Positions 21,556 to 32,815 of a stretch of 64,000 nucleotides of DNA are shown here, piece after piece; position 1 is the first letter of the stretch; each line of letters starts with the position of its first letter. Under the pieces are notes generated by a model that saw nothing but the letters and a program-made list of their open reading frames with translations, was not told the DNA's origin and ran no database searches. The DNA lies in the NCBI GenBank assembly GCA_011033025.1, contig WFMF01000218.1, positions 186,001-250,000 on the forward strand. Direction: 5' to 3'. Both the position numbers and the translations under genes were made by a program. This DNA comes from Beroe forskalii. Lineage: Eukaryota; Ctenophora; Nuda; Beroida; Beroidae.

Positions 21556-21918
21556 AGAAATATCATCACGCGAATCGTAAACTATGAACGTGTAAATGAC
21601 AAAATTATGATGTACGGCACATGCAATTATTGGTGACTCAAGCAAAGGTTTTGTTTCTTATTTCCTATTCAATATTTGTACTTTTGTAATTGTATTTTAT
21701 ATTAACACTCCAAACCTCGGGTTGACTGTCAGTTTTTCATTTCATTGAAGTTTTTTTAGTCCTTTTTATTTCCATAATTATTTCATTTGTGAACCATTTG
21801 TGAACCATTTGTGAAATTACATCAAAAAATATTTTGTAGAAAATTATTACGATTTCAATGTCTCCTCTTTCGCTATAGAATGTGAAAAGAACCAGACCAG
21901 CTGAATATTCAGTAAAAT
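21556..21918. other. Intergenic, AT-rich
   Basis: A short spacer between the TDRD3-like gene and CLPX. A short direct repeat of GTGAACCATTT occurs at about 21789-21811. No exon is supported. Confidence 0.45.
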
Positions 21919-24900
21919 ATGCAGCGGTCTCTTCAAGCGTTGTTCAGAAGCAACTTTAACCGTACCACAACCACAAACCTACGAAGCAACATCAGACAAA
22001 GTCAGCAACTTCAACCATGGTGAGGGATGTAAAATGGCAGGAATTCTATGATCTACTTATCATGAACCCCATATTTTCCTCTTCAACTTTGGCCCGCTTT
22101 TTCTGTACCAGAAATAAACTTCTCTGTAATAAATTGATTGTCCTCTAACCCCACCCCTTAACCCTCTTTTCCGCGTTAACTTTAACCCCTTCCTCCCCTC
22201 AGCACGCGATCCCTCCACTCCACCCCTCCTGTTTCCATGCCCCGCTACAGCAGTGGAGGGAGCGGCAGTGGATCAGGTTCCAACGACAAGATCAGATTCT
22301 CGTGTCCCAACTGCAAGACCCCCATCATGTTCTACTGTCGGTTCTCGGGGACGCGGCGGCATATCCGGTGTCATAAGTGTGATTATCTGATAACGGTGGC
22401 TCATACTGCCACCATAGATCCTGCTAAGGACCAGCAACACCCGGAGTCTCTGTATAACAGGTGATGGAAATGATGTCACCTGTTTTTTTTTGCAGTTGCA
22501 TCCGTGACAGCCTAAGAATTGGTTGTCATAAATGACCACTCTTTTACTTCTCACCCAACTGTTATCATTTACCTAAAACCAACTCCTACTCTTTCCCCAA
22601 CTGCCACACCCCCTAACTCCCCCTCTTCCTACACCAGTGAACTACTAGAAGAACTAAGTCGTAGCGACCTGCGGAGCAGCATGGATGACAAGCGGCTGGA
22701 TCGCCTCTTCGCTCCACCCTACGAGGAACCCCACTCGGAGGAGGAGGGGAGGAACCGCTCCACCCACCACGCTCCACCACCCAGGGAGATATTCCAGTAC
22801 CTCGACAAGTTCGTGCAGGTACCTACATTCTTTGAGTGTGACCTCTGTAGTGTTGAACTGTTGACATTCACTAAAGAGGGAGGGGGGATGGTCAGTCCCC
22901 CAGCGTAGTAGATCTGTGCTTGAAGAGTTTAAGAGAGTGGCGTAAGACAGCTTTATTCTAGTTTGAGGGACTTATGAAAAGACAAAAACAAGTTATCATT
23001 TGTCATCATGAAACTCAATCACTAGTTAGGTTGAAATGAGGATTATAAATGTAGTTGTTTCACCTCGCTCAATGTGGCACGCGTGACCCTCTATTTGCTT
23101 TTTCCCTATTTTCTCCTTCAAACTTGAACAGCTTGGACTACGATCAGCGATATCTTAGTGTGCAATAGCTGTTTTGTATTTGTCTTGTTCCAGGGCCAGG
23201 ACAGAGCTAAGAGAGTGTTAGCCGTGAGTATCTACAACCATTACAAGAGGCTGCGGTCTATGGAGAATGAGGGAAAGGATGGAGCACCTAGACTGGATAA
23301 AAGCAATGTTCTGCTTATTGGTCCTACTGGGAGCGGTGAGTTTATGATGTCAAACTGTGTTCCAATCTGATTATAATATGGCATTTAGTGTTTATTAAAA
23401 GCTTAATATGCTGTAACTTTTACTGCTGTCATAACACACCTAAGCGTATTAAAACCTAATCGATCAGCTGTTTAAAGTTTTGTGGAGCATCTAATAAATG
23501 GTTCGCAGATTTCAGACACTAAAACCGTGCAATACAATCTGCATTATAATTCTAATTCAGAAACGTATCAACTTCTACTGAATTATAATAATTCTAATTC
23601 AGTAACTTATCAGTCTTCTACTCCAGGTAAAACCTATCTGTATCAGATGGCAGCTAAGTTACTCGATGTACCAATGGTGGTGTGTGATTGTACTTCCCTT
23701 ACTCAAGCTGGATATGTGGGTTAGCGTGAACTCCATTAATTCAACCAGCTCAATAACCACTCAATAACCTTTTCAGTGCATGTTTCGCCGCACCATGAAA
23801 CCCCTTTTCACCTGACTGCCTATCTCTTTTCCACTTCTTGAAGACCTTTAACCTCCACAGAAACCCTTCTTACCACTCCTAATTAACCACTCCTTGAAAT
23901 CCCATTCAGGAGAAGACGTTGAGAGCGTTGTTGTGAGGTTGTGGCAGGCTGCGTCACAAGATCTGGATCGAACCCAGCGGGGTATTATCGTACTTGACGA
24001 GTTATCAGTCTATTTTCATCCTTATCATTTATTTGCTGGCAGATTTGGCCGATTTATACGAAAGATTTTTAGCTAATACTTGACCCCAAAAGTGAAATGG
24101 ACGGATGGATCATGAAATAATGTGACCCCGTTATAATGGTTTTGCTAATTTGCTGTGGCTCGAATTTGTGATCGGATATCGTGTTATTCAGTTAGACAAG
24201 TTGGCGAGCAAGCGAAACAAGCACGGAGGCAAGGACATTGGGGGAGAGGGAGTTCAGCAGAGCCTGCTGAAGATCATTGAGGGTACTACTGTTACTGTCA
24301 CGGATAAAACGAAGAACAAGACTTATCAGGTACCTGGTACAATTTATTGCTTTATTTACTGTAAACAAATATTTTCAAACATATCTTGGATCAAGATTTG
24401 ATTCTGCTATTTTTGGGGTGAGTAAAGAAGTTTTCATCGTAATCTTTATCTATAATCTCAGATTGACACTCGGAATATCATGTTCCTGGCATCTGGAGCT
24501 TTCATTGGTCTGGATAATATCATCAAGAAGAGAACAGCAGCTAAGTCTCTCGGATTTGGTGCTCCTATAACACAAGAACAACAACAGAAGATAGAATCGA
24601 TTCAAGGTAGCTTTCTTCTTTCTCCCTCATTATCGATCAAAAAAACGTTGTAGAAATACCTCATATATGAGGTATTTCTACAACGTAGCAACAGTGTCAT
24701 TACTAGTTAACTAGTAAAAAATCCGGACAACCACCTTCACACCCTGATTTAAGGAATGGCTGACCTTTTTCAAATATTTTTCGTGATTTTTGTACATTCC
24801 AGCTGAAAAGGAGGATCCAGTGAACCTATCTGAATCTCGGAAGGAAAGGAGGAAGCTGATCAGACAAACAGAAGAGATGAACAGAGCTCGAGACAAACTC

Positions 24901-26009
24901 CTCGTCCAGGTTTACTTTTCATCCACTTCATTCCTTCCATATCAAGCTAATGGTATCACGACTTAATAAAGCGCCATTCTCAGCCGTTTTTATGTGGTTG
25001 ATATTGACACCTTGATAATGATATCATTTTACCATAGTTCACGGGAGCTGATTGAATACTTTGGATCCCATAATTCAAAGGAGTTGATTGAAGGCTTTGG
25101 ATTCTATATTTTTCACGTATCTACAGTGTCTACAGCCACCTTACACACTGTACAGTGTAAACTGTATAGTGTACAGTGTACACATTTCACACTGTACAGT
25201 GTACACTGCCAACTCTCCCTGCAGGTAGAACCACGAGACATCCTTGACTACGGAGTGATACCAGAGCTAGCTGGTCGTATACCCATTGTAGTTACTCTAG
25301 ACAGTCTGACCCAGGTGAATTGGCATCTCTTTCTTTTCATCTTATGATTCAACTATGATCGTTGGTCGATTTCTTACCTACCGTTGTTAGTTTCATTATT
25401 TCGTTACGCGTCACAGTACCCAATTACCAGCTACTATATAAGCAACCTCTCTCTCCCCATACTTTGCTAAGCAACCTCTCCCTCCCCATATGTTGCTTAG
25501 CAACCCCTCCCCATATGTTGCTAAGCAACCTCCCCCTCACAGGAGGATCTGATGGTGATAGCAACGAACAAGGAGCGGGGTGTGATATCCCAGCTGAAGG
25601 ACCTACTCTCCCTCAACAATTGTGACTTGCAGTTCTCAGACGATGCGATAAGAGCTGTGGCTGAACTCGCTTTCTGCAAGAAAACAGGTTATTTCACGAG
25701 TCTTTTTTCGCATGCAAATCGTTATTACGGTGATCGGTAACGATTACTTGAAAGAATGCTATAACTGATCATCTGACTTCATGACACCACGCTACAGGAA
25801 TTTCAGTGCTTCTTGGAGTATCTTTTTGTAATTCCGTTCCCATTTCAGGAGCTCGAGCCCTGAAGTCTATCGTAGAAACCACCTTACTGGATGCCATGTT
25901 CGAGGTGCCAGGCTCCGACATAACCAGTGTCATGATCACCAGTGACACGGTGCTGGATAACGCCCCTCCCCAGTATACCAGACAGAGTGATGTGGTGGCA
26001 GAGGCCTGA
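21919..26009 (+). CDS. CLPX: Mitochondrial ClpX AAA+ unfoldase, 12 exons
   Basis: Exons: 21919-22019, 22203-22460, 22638-22818, 23194-23335, 23627-23719, 23910-24001, 24192-24329, 24462-24606, 24803-24909, 25225-25314, 25543-25687 and 25849-26009; about 550 residues. ClpX unfolds substrates and feeds them to ClpP in the matrix. The start is R/Q/N-rich like a targeting peptide. Exon 2 encodes the C4 zinc-binding domain (C-P-N-C ... C-H-K-C). The P-P-P-R-E-I-x-x-Y-L-D motif precedes the AAA+ core. Walker A (G-P-T-G-S-G-K-T) spans exons 4/5, the G-Y-V-G pore loop exons 5/6, and Walker B (I-I-V-L-D-E) ends exon 6. [11 protein letters not shown] and the T-G-A-R sensor-2 motif are present. Intron 6 (24002-24191) lacks a GT donor in phase: GAG|TTATC...TTCAG|TTA. 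The other introns are GT-AG. It is shorter than human (633), mainly in the insert after the Y-N-H-Y-K-R motif. Confidence 0.93.
24645..24686. repeat. 42-bp perfect palindrome in CLPX intron 8
   Basis: The arm ACGTTGTAGAAATACCTCAT (plus A) at 24645-24665 is exactly reverse-complemented at 24666-24686 with no spacer. It could fold into a perfect hairpin in RNA or extrude as a cruciform in DNA. No gene is associated with it. Confidence 0.95.
25130..25210. repeat. Short palindromic repeats (ACACTGTACAGTGT-like) in CLPX intron 9
   Basis: At least four overlapping copies of (C)ACTGTACAGTGTA motifs, each nearly self-complementary, lie directly before the exon 10 acceptor. A related TACAATGTACATTGTACA cluster occurs at 31950-31990 in the ABCG gene. 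Confidence 0.8.
25440..25540. repeat. Minisatellite in CLPX intron 10
   Basis: About three to four copies of a roughly 30-bp unit containing GCTAAGCAACCTC and CCCCATATGTTG run up to the exon 11 acceptor at 25542. The polypyrimidine tract of that acceptor is therefore built from the repeat. Confidence 0.8.
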
Positions 26010-26726
26010 TATGACGTCATAGAGAAGGGGAGTGACGTCATAGGTGTTAAAAACTGTATTTTTGTCTGTCTGTATGTTTGTATGTTTGATGGGTAGTACT
26101 GTAATTTATTGGGCAAGGATGAACATTCCTGGATGATCTTTAGTTATCATTAGATCAAATGATCTTATTCTGTCAGTCACAGTGGTTTGTATTTTGGTGC
26201 AAGGATTTCTAGGGGTTTATAGTTTATCAAGATCCGTCAGATAGCTTTAAAATCGTGATATTATTTTCAAACTTTTACAATTACAATATTATTCACATAC
26301 TGTTATACTGAGGAGAGAGTTGCATTTTCTGGAATGTACCCAAGAATCAGAATCATTGAACAAAGATTGTTAATCTAACAGAAAGCAGAATCATTTAATA
26401 TTTCCTGTATTAACTGAAAATGTAATTTTACTCCATAAATTGAATTTCCAAAAACTCTTGGTTTAGTTACTGATGAGTGTCAAAACTTAATCATTAACCA
26501 TTCATATTTTCAATAACAGCCGCAGCGTCAAAACATTGTCGACTAGGTTTTCTTTCTATTCTCGAGTATTACTTTTGTTTTTTCTTTCGATTCTGAGGAT
26601 GATTTTAAGTCGCTATGCTCCTCAACCCTGAGTTGATACATGTTTTAAACACCTAAGTTTGACTACAATTTCCTTGAGCTTAGCTAATGAAATGGCTGTG
26701 CACGGCACAGTGTTCCAGATAATAAC
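26010..26726. other. Intergenic between CLPX and ABCG gene
   Basis: AT-rich, no exon supported. It presumably contains the CLPX 3' UTR and the promoter of the transporter gene. Confidence 0.45.
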
Positions 26727-29700
26727 ATGAAAGTGGAACCCACCAAAGACGCCCAGTGTCGCTATGAGGTAAGGCAGGTTTCATGTCATGCCTCCTTCCG
26801 ATTTGAGAATATCTCAATGTTGATTTTATTGAATCTTTTTTCAATTCAATCCATCAGCATCTTGTAAAAATGAATCTTTCCGATCCAAATCCATTTCCAT
26901 TTAAGGAACCTTTACCCATGAATCCAGTGTATGCCCTTCCCCTCTAAAACCTTCCCACTCCTCCCAGTTCTACGAGAAGCCCCCGCGTATCGATGACACA
27001 GACTGCCTGGCTCCCTACGTAGTGAAGCGGGCTGCCCTCTCAGTAGACAACCTCTCCTACTCCGTCCCAGTCTACCCCTCCTGGCGGGTGGGAAGAGCCT
27101 GTACTCAGCGCAGCATCCTCAGCAATGTCACGTTACATGTGCAGGATGGCACTCTCATGGCCATCATGGGAAACTCAGGTGGGTTGGAATGGGAAACTCA
27201 GGTGGGCACTCTCATGGGAAAAATTAAGTGGGATATCATGGCCATCATGGGGACCTCACGCGGGTGGTGGGAATGAACTATTTTGATTAACTGGGGTCCT
27301 ACTAGGTCCTGTGATTAAGAGAACATACGCGATTATAACCGTGTGACCTCCACAAAGATCATTAAATTATATATCCTCTCCCCTCAGGGTCAGGTAAGAC
27401 GAGTCTGTTGGACGTATTAGCTAACAGGGCTGTACCCGGTGCTAGAGTGACGGGGGAGATACTTCTAAACGGTACGGAGTGTACTCCCAGCATGATGAAA
27501 CACTCCTCCGGATACGTACTGCAGGTATGGTAGTTATTAAAGCAGGCATTAAAGCTGGTATAAAAGCAGTCATTTCCTCATTGTGTAGCGTTATCCTTAG
27601 GCTGCAGTTATTTCTAAATTTTAGCAGTAAGTACAGCTAAACTTGACATCAAGCTAACAACTTGGTCAGATCATCTTCCTTTTTGTTGACAAAAGTAAAT
27701 GTTGACAAATGAATTATAGCGAGTATCTTCCTTTTCGCGTACCACCATCCCTCGGGCTGCAGTGCCTGAGCTGTAGTATAGGTATAAATGCTTAGAGCAA
27801 GTTGTAAGTACAGCCGTACAGGTTTTCTTGAAATCAAGATTACCTCTCTTGTCGGATTGTCATTTGTCTTCCATTTTATTTGAAGAAGGTAAGAAGATAA
27901 TAGCTGATTTCATTACTATCGCAATGACCCGTTCTATGTTTTCCTCCGCAGCACGACCACATGCTACCTAACCTGACAGTTTGGGAGACCCTCATGTTTA
28001 TCTCTCACTTCACCCTGAATGAGGACGAGGCTTCCAAGGAGGAGAGGGTAAGTTATTAAAGAGAAGTTATGAGTTAAATTGTTGGCGTTGACCCTTCCAT
28101 TTATCATTTTGATAACTGGAGGAAGACTAAGTGTTTCTCTTTTCTCGATTCGCAAGTCACTAAAGCATTTAAGACTTTAACCACTCATATATTAACCCTC
28201 AACCATTCCCCAGGTGCAGACAGTGATAGACAGACTGGGTCTGTCCCACGTGGCTGACACCCGAGTAGGAGACGAGCACACGAGGGGACTGAGTGGGGGA
28301 GAGAGGAGGAGGGTCTCAATCGGGGTGCAACTCGTCAACGCGCCTAGTGAGTAATTATTTTAAATCCAAGAAAAACCACTGGATGTTTTCACATTTAAAC
28401 GGCTGATGGTGGTTATACCCATATGATCGCTCATGAAAAGTAGGTGGTTGGACACCATCAATCCATCCCAGCAATGGCGCCACTTCTGTTTCCCAGTTAT
28501 CACCTTATTTCTCTACTTCTTCTCCCTCAGGTGTGCTACTTCTTGACGAGCCGACTACAGGTCTAGACTCCTTTGCAGCACACAACCTGGTACTCCTTCT
28601 CAAGAGACTAGCTGGATACGGGGTCACCATTCTCATCACCATTCATCAGGTAAACTAAAGTCATCTTAGCACCTTATCAATACTAACAGGGCCCCTGAAA
28701 CCGTGACCGGGTGACACCTTGGGTCTCCACCCATCCTGATATGAAGCAATAACAATTGCTGTGCTTGGGGCTCATTCTAAAACAATACAATGTGCTATTT
28801 TGCAGCATGAAAGATTGCAGGATAAACCTTTTCCCTTCTTTAGCCGCGGTCTGACATATCCTATTCCATTTTCAAATTTCAGCCGTGCAATTTACTCCGA
28901 ACATGAAAATTCATCGTACAGGGTTTGCTCTGCAACTTCTGGTAGCAATATTGCGATATATACGCCTCTTGCTGTGATAAGCTCGTCATTTCAGCTATTA
29001 TCTCAGATCTGACCTAATGCCCTTTCAGCCGCGTTCCGACATGTTCCGTCTGTTTGACGGCATAACGATCCTCTCCTCGGGAGAGACGGTGTACAGCGGC
29101 CCTGCCCGGACCATGGTTACACACTTCGAGAACCTGGGATACCCCTGTCCTACCTACGTTAACCCTCTGGATCACTTCGTGGACTTGGGAACCGTGGACT
29201 ACAGGTGGGTTTCATCTCGTCATTTTGTGGATAATGTTGATGTTGGTGGCTTCAAAGTGGGCTAAATCTACACTTCATACTTCATACCATCTCAACCAGC
29301 AATTATATCCTTCTTTGATTTTAAAGCATGAAAAGTGAAAGAACCTCGCCAGTCACCATACATCCCTACAGGAGTGAGACTAGTCAGCTGCAGACCTCTG
29401 ACTCAGTAGAGTCCCTGAAGAAGAGTTTTGTGGAGAGTGCGGTGCACTCCGACACCCTCCAGCAGATCCAGTACTGGAAGGGAGGACCCCGGGAGAGGGT
29501 TGTGTTCTACAGGAAGAAAGCTAGCAAGAACGCCATCATGCGACGCATGATACAGAGAGTTGTTTGGAATTACCTACACATTGTAGTTTTTGTTGTTAGT
29601 TTGAAGATGCGATGATCATGATGCATGATTCATGTTTCAGTTTTCTAATCACGGAAACTATATATTTTCGATTCAGTTTAAAATCACAACTTCACAAATT

Positions 29701-32646
29701 CCTATCTACTTCCCATCAGTAGGTATAATCCTCCTCGCAGGAGATTACAACTAAACCTGAGTCGGGACAGTTCAGCGCTCACCATGCGGCTCAGTCAGCT
29801 CTTCCTCTTCGGTTTCTTCATGTTTGCCTTCTTCTTCCGGATTGGCTCCAACCAGAACTCCATGCAGGACAGAGTGGGCTTCCTCTACGAGATTAGTTGT
29901 GGCCCGATATTCATCGGAATGTTCATAAGGTCTTATTTATTTATCATCCCAACTTTCATGTGATCTTTTTTCCCATCAATGCGTGAAATGATCTTTAAAA
30001 GTTTAAAATTTCGGCTTTTGGTTGCTCCTTGATCAACATCCCAATCCCCCAGGAATGTTTAACGCCATCGCCCTCTTCCCCTCCCTGCGGGACATGCATT
30101 ACCGGGAAACCAGGGATGGTTTCTACAACAGTTGGATGTTCCTCTGTACCTACATAGCTCATGTGGTGCCCTTTGCTATGCTTGCCAGCATGATATTCGC
30201 CTCCTTCACTTATTGGTGAGAAGTGCTTAATGTTTTCATGGATGTTTGAGATGAACGATCGTTGATGAAACTCAAATTGTATATTTTCGCATGGTCCGGT
30301 TATAGTAGATTTACGATCTGAATTTCAAACCGATTCATTGAAGTGGGCTCTCTTGAAAAGTTAGACTTTCCAGGCTTTATTTCATTCCCCTCAGGGCGAT
30401 TGGTTTAAACCCCCAAGTGGTTCGCTTCGTGTTCTTCTACTTCAACTCCTTCCTGCTTCACGTTGCTGGGGAACTCATTGGCATTGGAATGCTGGGTCTG
30501 ATCGGGGACCCCACCTTGGCTAACAGTGTCTGCGCCCTGACACTCTCCATTAGCTGCCTGCTCTCTTCAGGGCTCGTCAGGTAGGAATCTTTCCTTTTTC
30601 TTTATGTGAATTGTGCTTTGCAGGTATCGAGCCGTAGATTTTTGGTGTGAATTGCGTTTTGCAATGAAGAAACTGCAAAAAAATGCAATTTCTCATTTTC
30701 TTAAAGTAGCTCTACAGTATTTTAATGAAAAAATCCCCTCTTGACGTCTTTTACCCCTTCGTCCCCCTCCAGCCCTCAGGCCTCACTCTATGATCTCCCT
30801 CCCAGGAGTGTTGAGTCACTGCCCACCATTCTCAAACCCCTCATCCCCTCCTAACCACTCAGGAGTATAGTGTCGCTACCAACCATTCTCCACCCCTCAT
30901 CCAATCACTCACCTTATCCATCTCATCTCCACCCCTCCCCCTCCTTCTCTCACCCACTTCCATTCTCAGGAGTGTAGAGTCACTACCCACCATTCTCCAC
31001 GGCCTTTCCTACCTGATGATCCACAAGTACGCTAGTGAGCTGTACGTAGTGAACGAGTATAACGGACTAAAGCTCGACTGCCCGGACCAAGGTTCGGGCT
31101 CAGGTTAGATCAGCAGCGTCAGAGTGCCCCCAAATCCCTTATTCTATTCTTCTATTGCGCTAAATTCCTGATCCCGTGGTGTTAAATCCCTGATCCCATT
31201 TTGCCAAATAAAACATACTAGTGTACCACCCTCTTTATTAAAACTTTCAGTTACTCCAAATCTTGCTCTTTAACTCTTTAAGCCATATTTATAACCAATC
31301 TCAATGCCTATTACCAACAAAAAGCCTCTTCAAGCCAGCTACAACTTTCCGTTTTCATGAATTCTACCGCAAATAATTCTTTGTTCGTGGTACAATTACC
31401 AATGATCTCAAAGCTTCGTGAGTGATAGCATGGCTATTGGCTAACCTTGCTATTTGCTATGGTGTTTTCCTCCGATTCTATCTCTACTGGCCCCAACAAC
31501 ACGCAAAAATAAAATAAATTGGTGCAAGGCTGTTTGTTGACGTCATAAGTTAAACCTTGTCACAAAATGAAAACATGCACCAGATTACCAATTTAATCAT
31601 GTGTCATACTTTGTGTCTTTAGATGTGGGAGATGAAGTTACGCCCTACGGTATGTTACGTATTTCACAGCAATCAGTATTATCGACAGCATATTAGCTTC
31701 AACCCACTGGTCCATTGACATTGCCCAATCAGCGAATGAGTTGACAATTAAAGCGCTTGCTGATTGGTCGAGGTCATGACGATCTTGGGATTCGACAGAG
31801 GAGCTAGTACACTGCCGATGATATGCCACATTGTGCTGGCCTTGTTTTCATGAAATTCATACCTCAAATCAAACCTAATCCAATTTGTGATTATGTGTGT
31901 GCACCTATGACCTGCAATAATTTTGACAATGAGATTTAAGAAGGAATGTCCAAATACAATGTACATTGTACAATGTATAATGTACAGTTGTCTGTGCAAC
32001 TAGAACCCCTCCCCATGCTTTGCTGTTCTGCTGATCGCCTGCTGATTTAATGATGAATAAACTGATTTTAATCGAATATTTAATATGACTTTTTCAATTG
32101 ATGAATGTTTTGTTTCAAGCCTGATTTGATATTCATGAATGTTAGATGCACGATAATGCCAAATTATCTATTCCAACAAAAACTTATATTAATTCCTTGA
32201 TTTCTTTTCATCTTGGAATTGGATATCACTCACTTTCGACTGATTCGTGGGTATTCAGGTGAGATGTGTATCTTCCCCAAAGGAGACGTGTACCTACAAC
32301 AGTACTACCCGAACGCTATTGAGAACTTCGACAGGTAGACGAATCATCTTTATCTGATGTTTATTATCTTTATCTGATGTTTTTACTTTTTGCTCCTGCT
32401 TGGAATTGAAGAACCTTCAGTTATTGCGTCTCTTGGCTTTACGCTCTTTGAATCAATAGATTTGACTAATATTGACGTTTGCTCCCCGAACTCTAGACGT
32501 ATAACCATAACTGACAGTACACTTGCTCCTTTGTGAATAATTCATTCCATGTTCCCAGGAACTGTGCGGTGATGTGGTTCTACACAGCTGGTCTCTTTCT
32601 CCTGGTCATTGGTATCTTCCAGTTCCGGACTAAGACACTGCATTAG
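26727..32646 (+). CDS. ABCG5: ABCG5/ABCG8-like half-transporter, about 15 exons
   Basis: Exons: 26727-26768, 26968-27178, 27388-27524, 27952-28047, 28214-28346, 28531-28649, 29029-29204, 29327-29554, 29741-29916, 30053-30215, 30395-30580, 30970-31103, 31623-31649 (27-nt microexon), 32259-32334 and 32559-32646; about 663 residues (human ABCG5 651). ABCG5/8 export sterols. The NBD comes first: Walker A G-N-S-G-S-G-K-T, signature [12 protein letters not shown], Walker [12 protein letters not shown] and H-loop I-T-I-H-Q-P-R. The NBD reads ABCG8-like ([13 protein letters not shown]). The six-TM part reads ABCG5-like (Q-D-R-V-G-x-L-Y, G-M-x-N-A-x-x-L-F-P, V-V-N-E-x-x-G-L). Introns 8 and 9 have no GT donor in frame; GA donors at 29555 and 29917 fit exactly. 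The other introns, including both flanking the microexon, are GT-AG. No ABCG8 partner is adjacent. Confidence 0.88.
30780..30900 (+). repeat. Two decayed copies of the ABCG exon 12 5' end in intron 11
   Basis: The real exon 12 start at 30970 (preceded by CTCAG) reads GAGTGTAGAGTCACTACCC-ACCATTCTC. Copies with the same acceptor context lie at about 30803-30836 and 30861-30893, each followed by an ACCCCTCATCC motif. They look like a local tandem duplication of the acceptor and exon edge and are potential decoy acceptors. Confidence 0.8.
31623..31649 (+). other. Candidate 27-nt microexon of the ABCG gene
   Basis: Flanked by TCTTTAG before 31623 and by donor GTATGT at 31650. It is phase 1 on both sides and adds nine residues (V-G-D-E-V-T-P-Y core) in the last extracellular loop, so skipping it also keeps the frame. 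Supported by sequence only; it could be an alternative or spurious exon. Confidence 0.55.
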
Positions 32647-32664
32647 ACGCAGGCGAGGGTTGTA

Positions 32665-32815
32665 ACGCACTAACGCGTGAGCTGTAACGCAGGGATTGCT
32701 ATGACAACGCGTGGTAGCTATGACAACCTCGCACGCGTGGATTGCTATGACAACGCGTGGTGACTATGACAACGCACAACGCGTGGACTGCTTTCACAAC
32801 GCATGTGCTGCTATA
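32665..32815. repeat. Minisatellite with GCTATGACAACGCGTGG units
   Basis: Five or more imperfect 17-30 bp units rich in ACGCGTGG and TATGACAACGC lie just after the ABCG stop codon, probably within its 3' UTR. CpG-rich compared with the surroundings. Confidence 0.8.

Noticed and set aside
24150-24570. Long ORFs running through CLPX introns 6 and 7
   Set aside because: They read through exon borders; exon phases and ClpX homology define the real structure.
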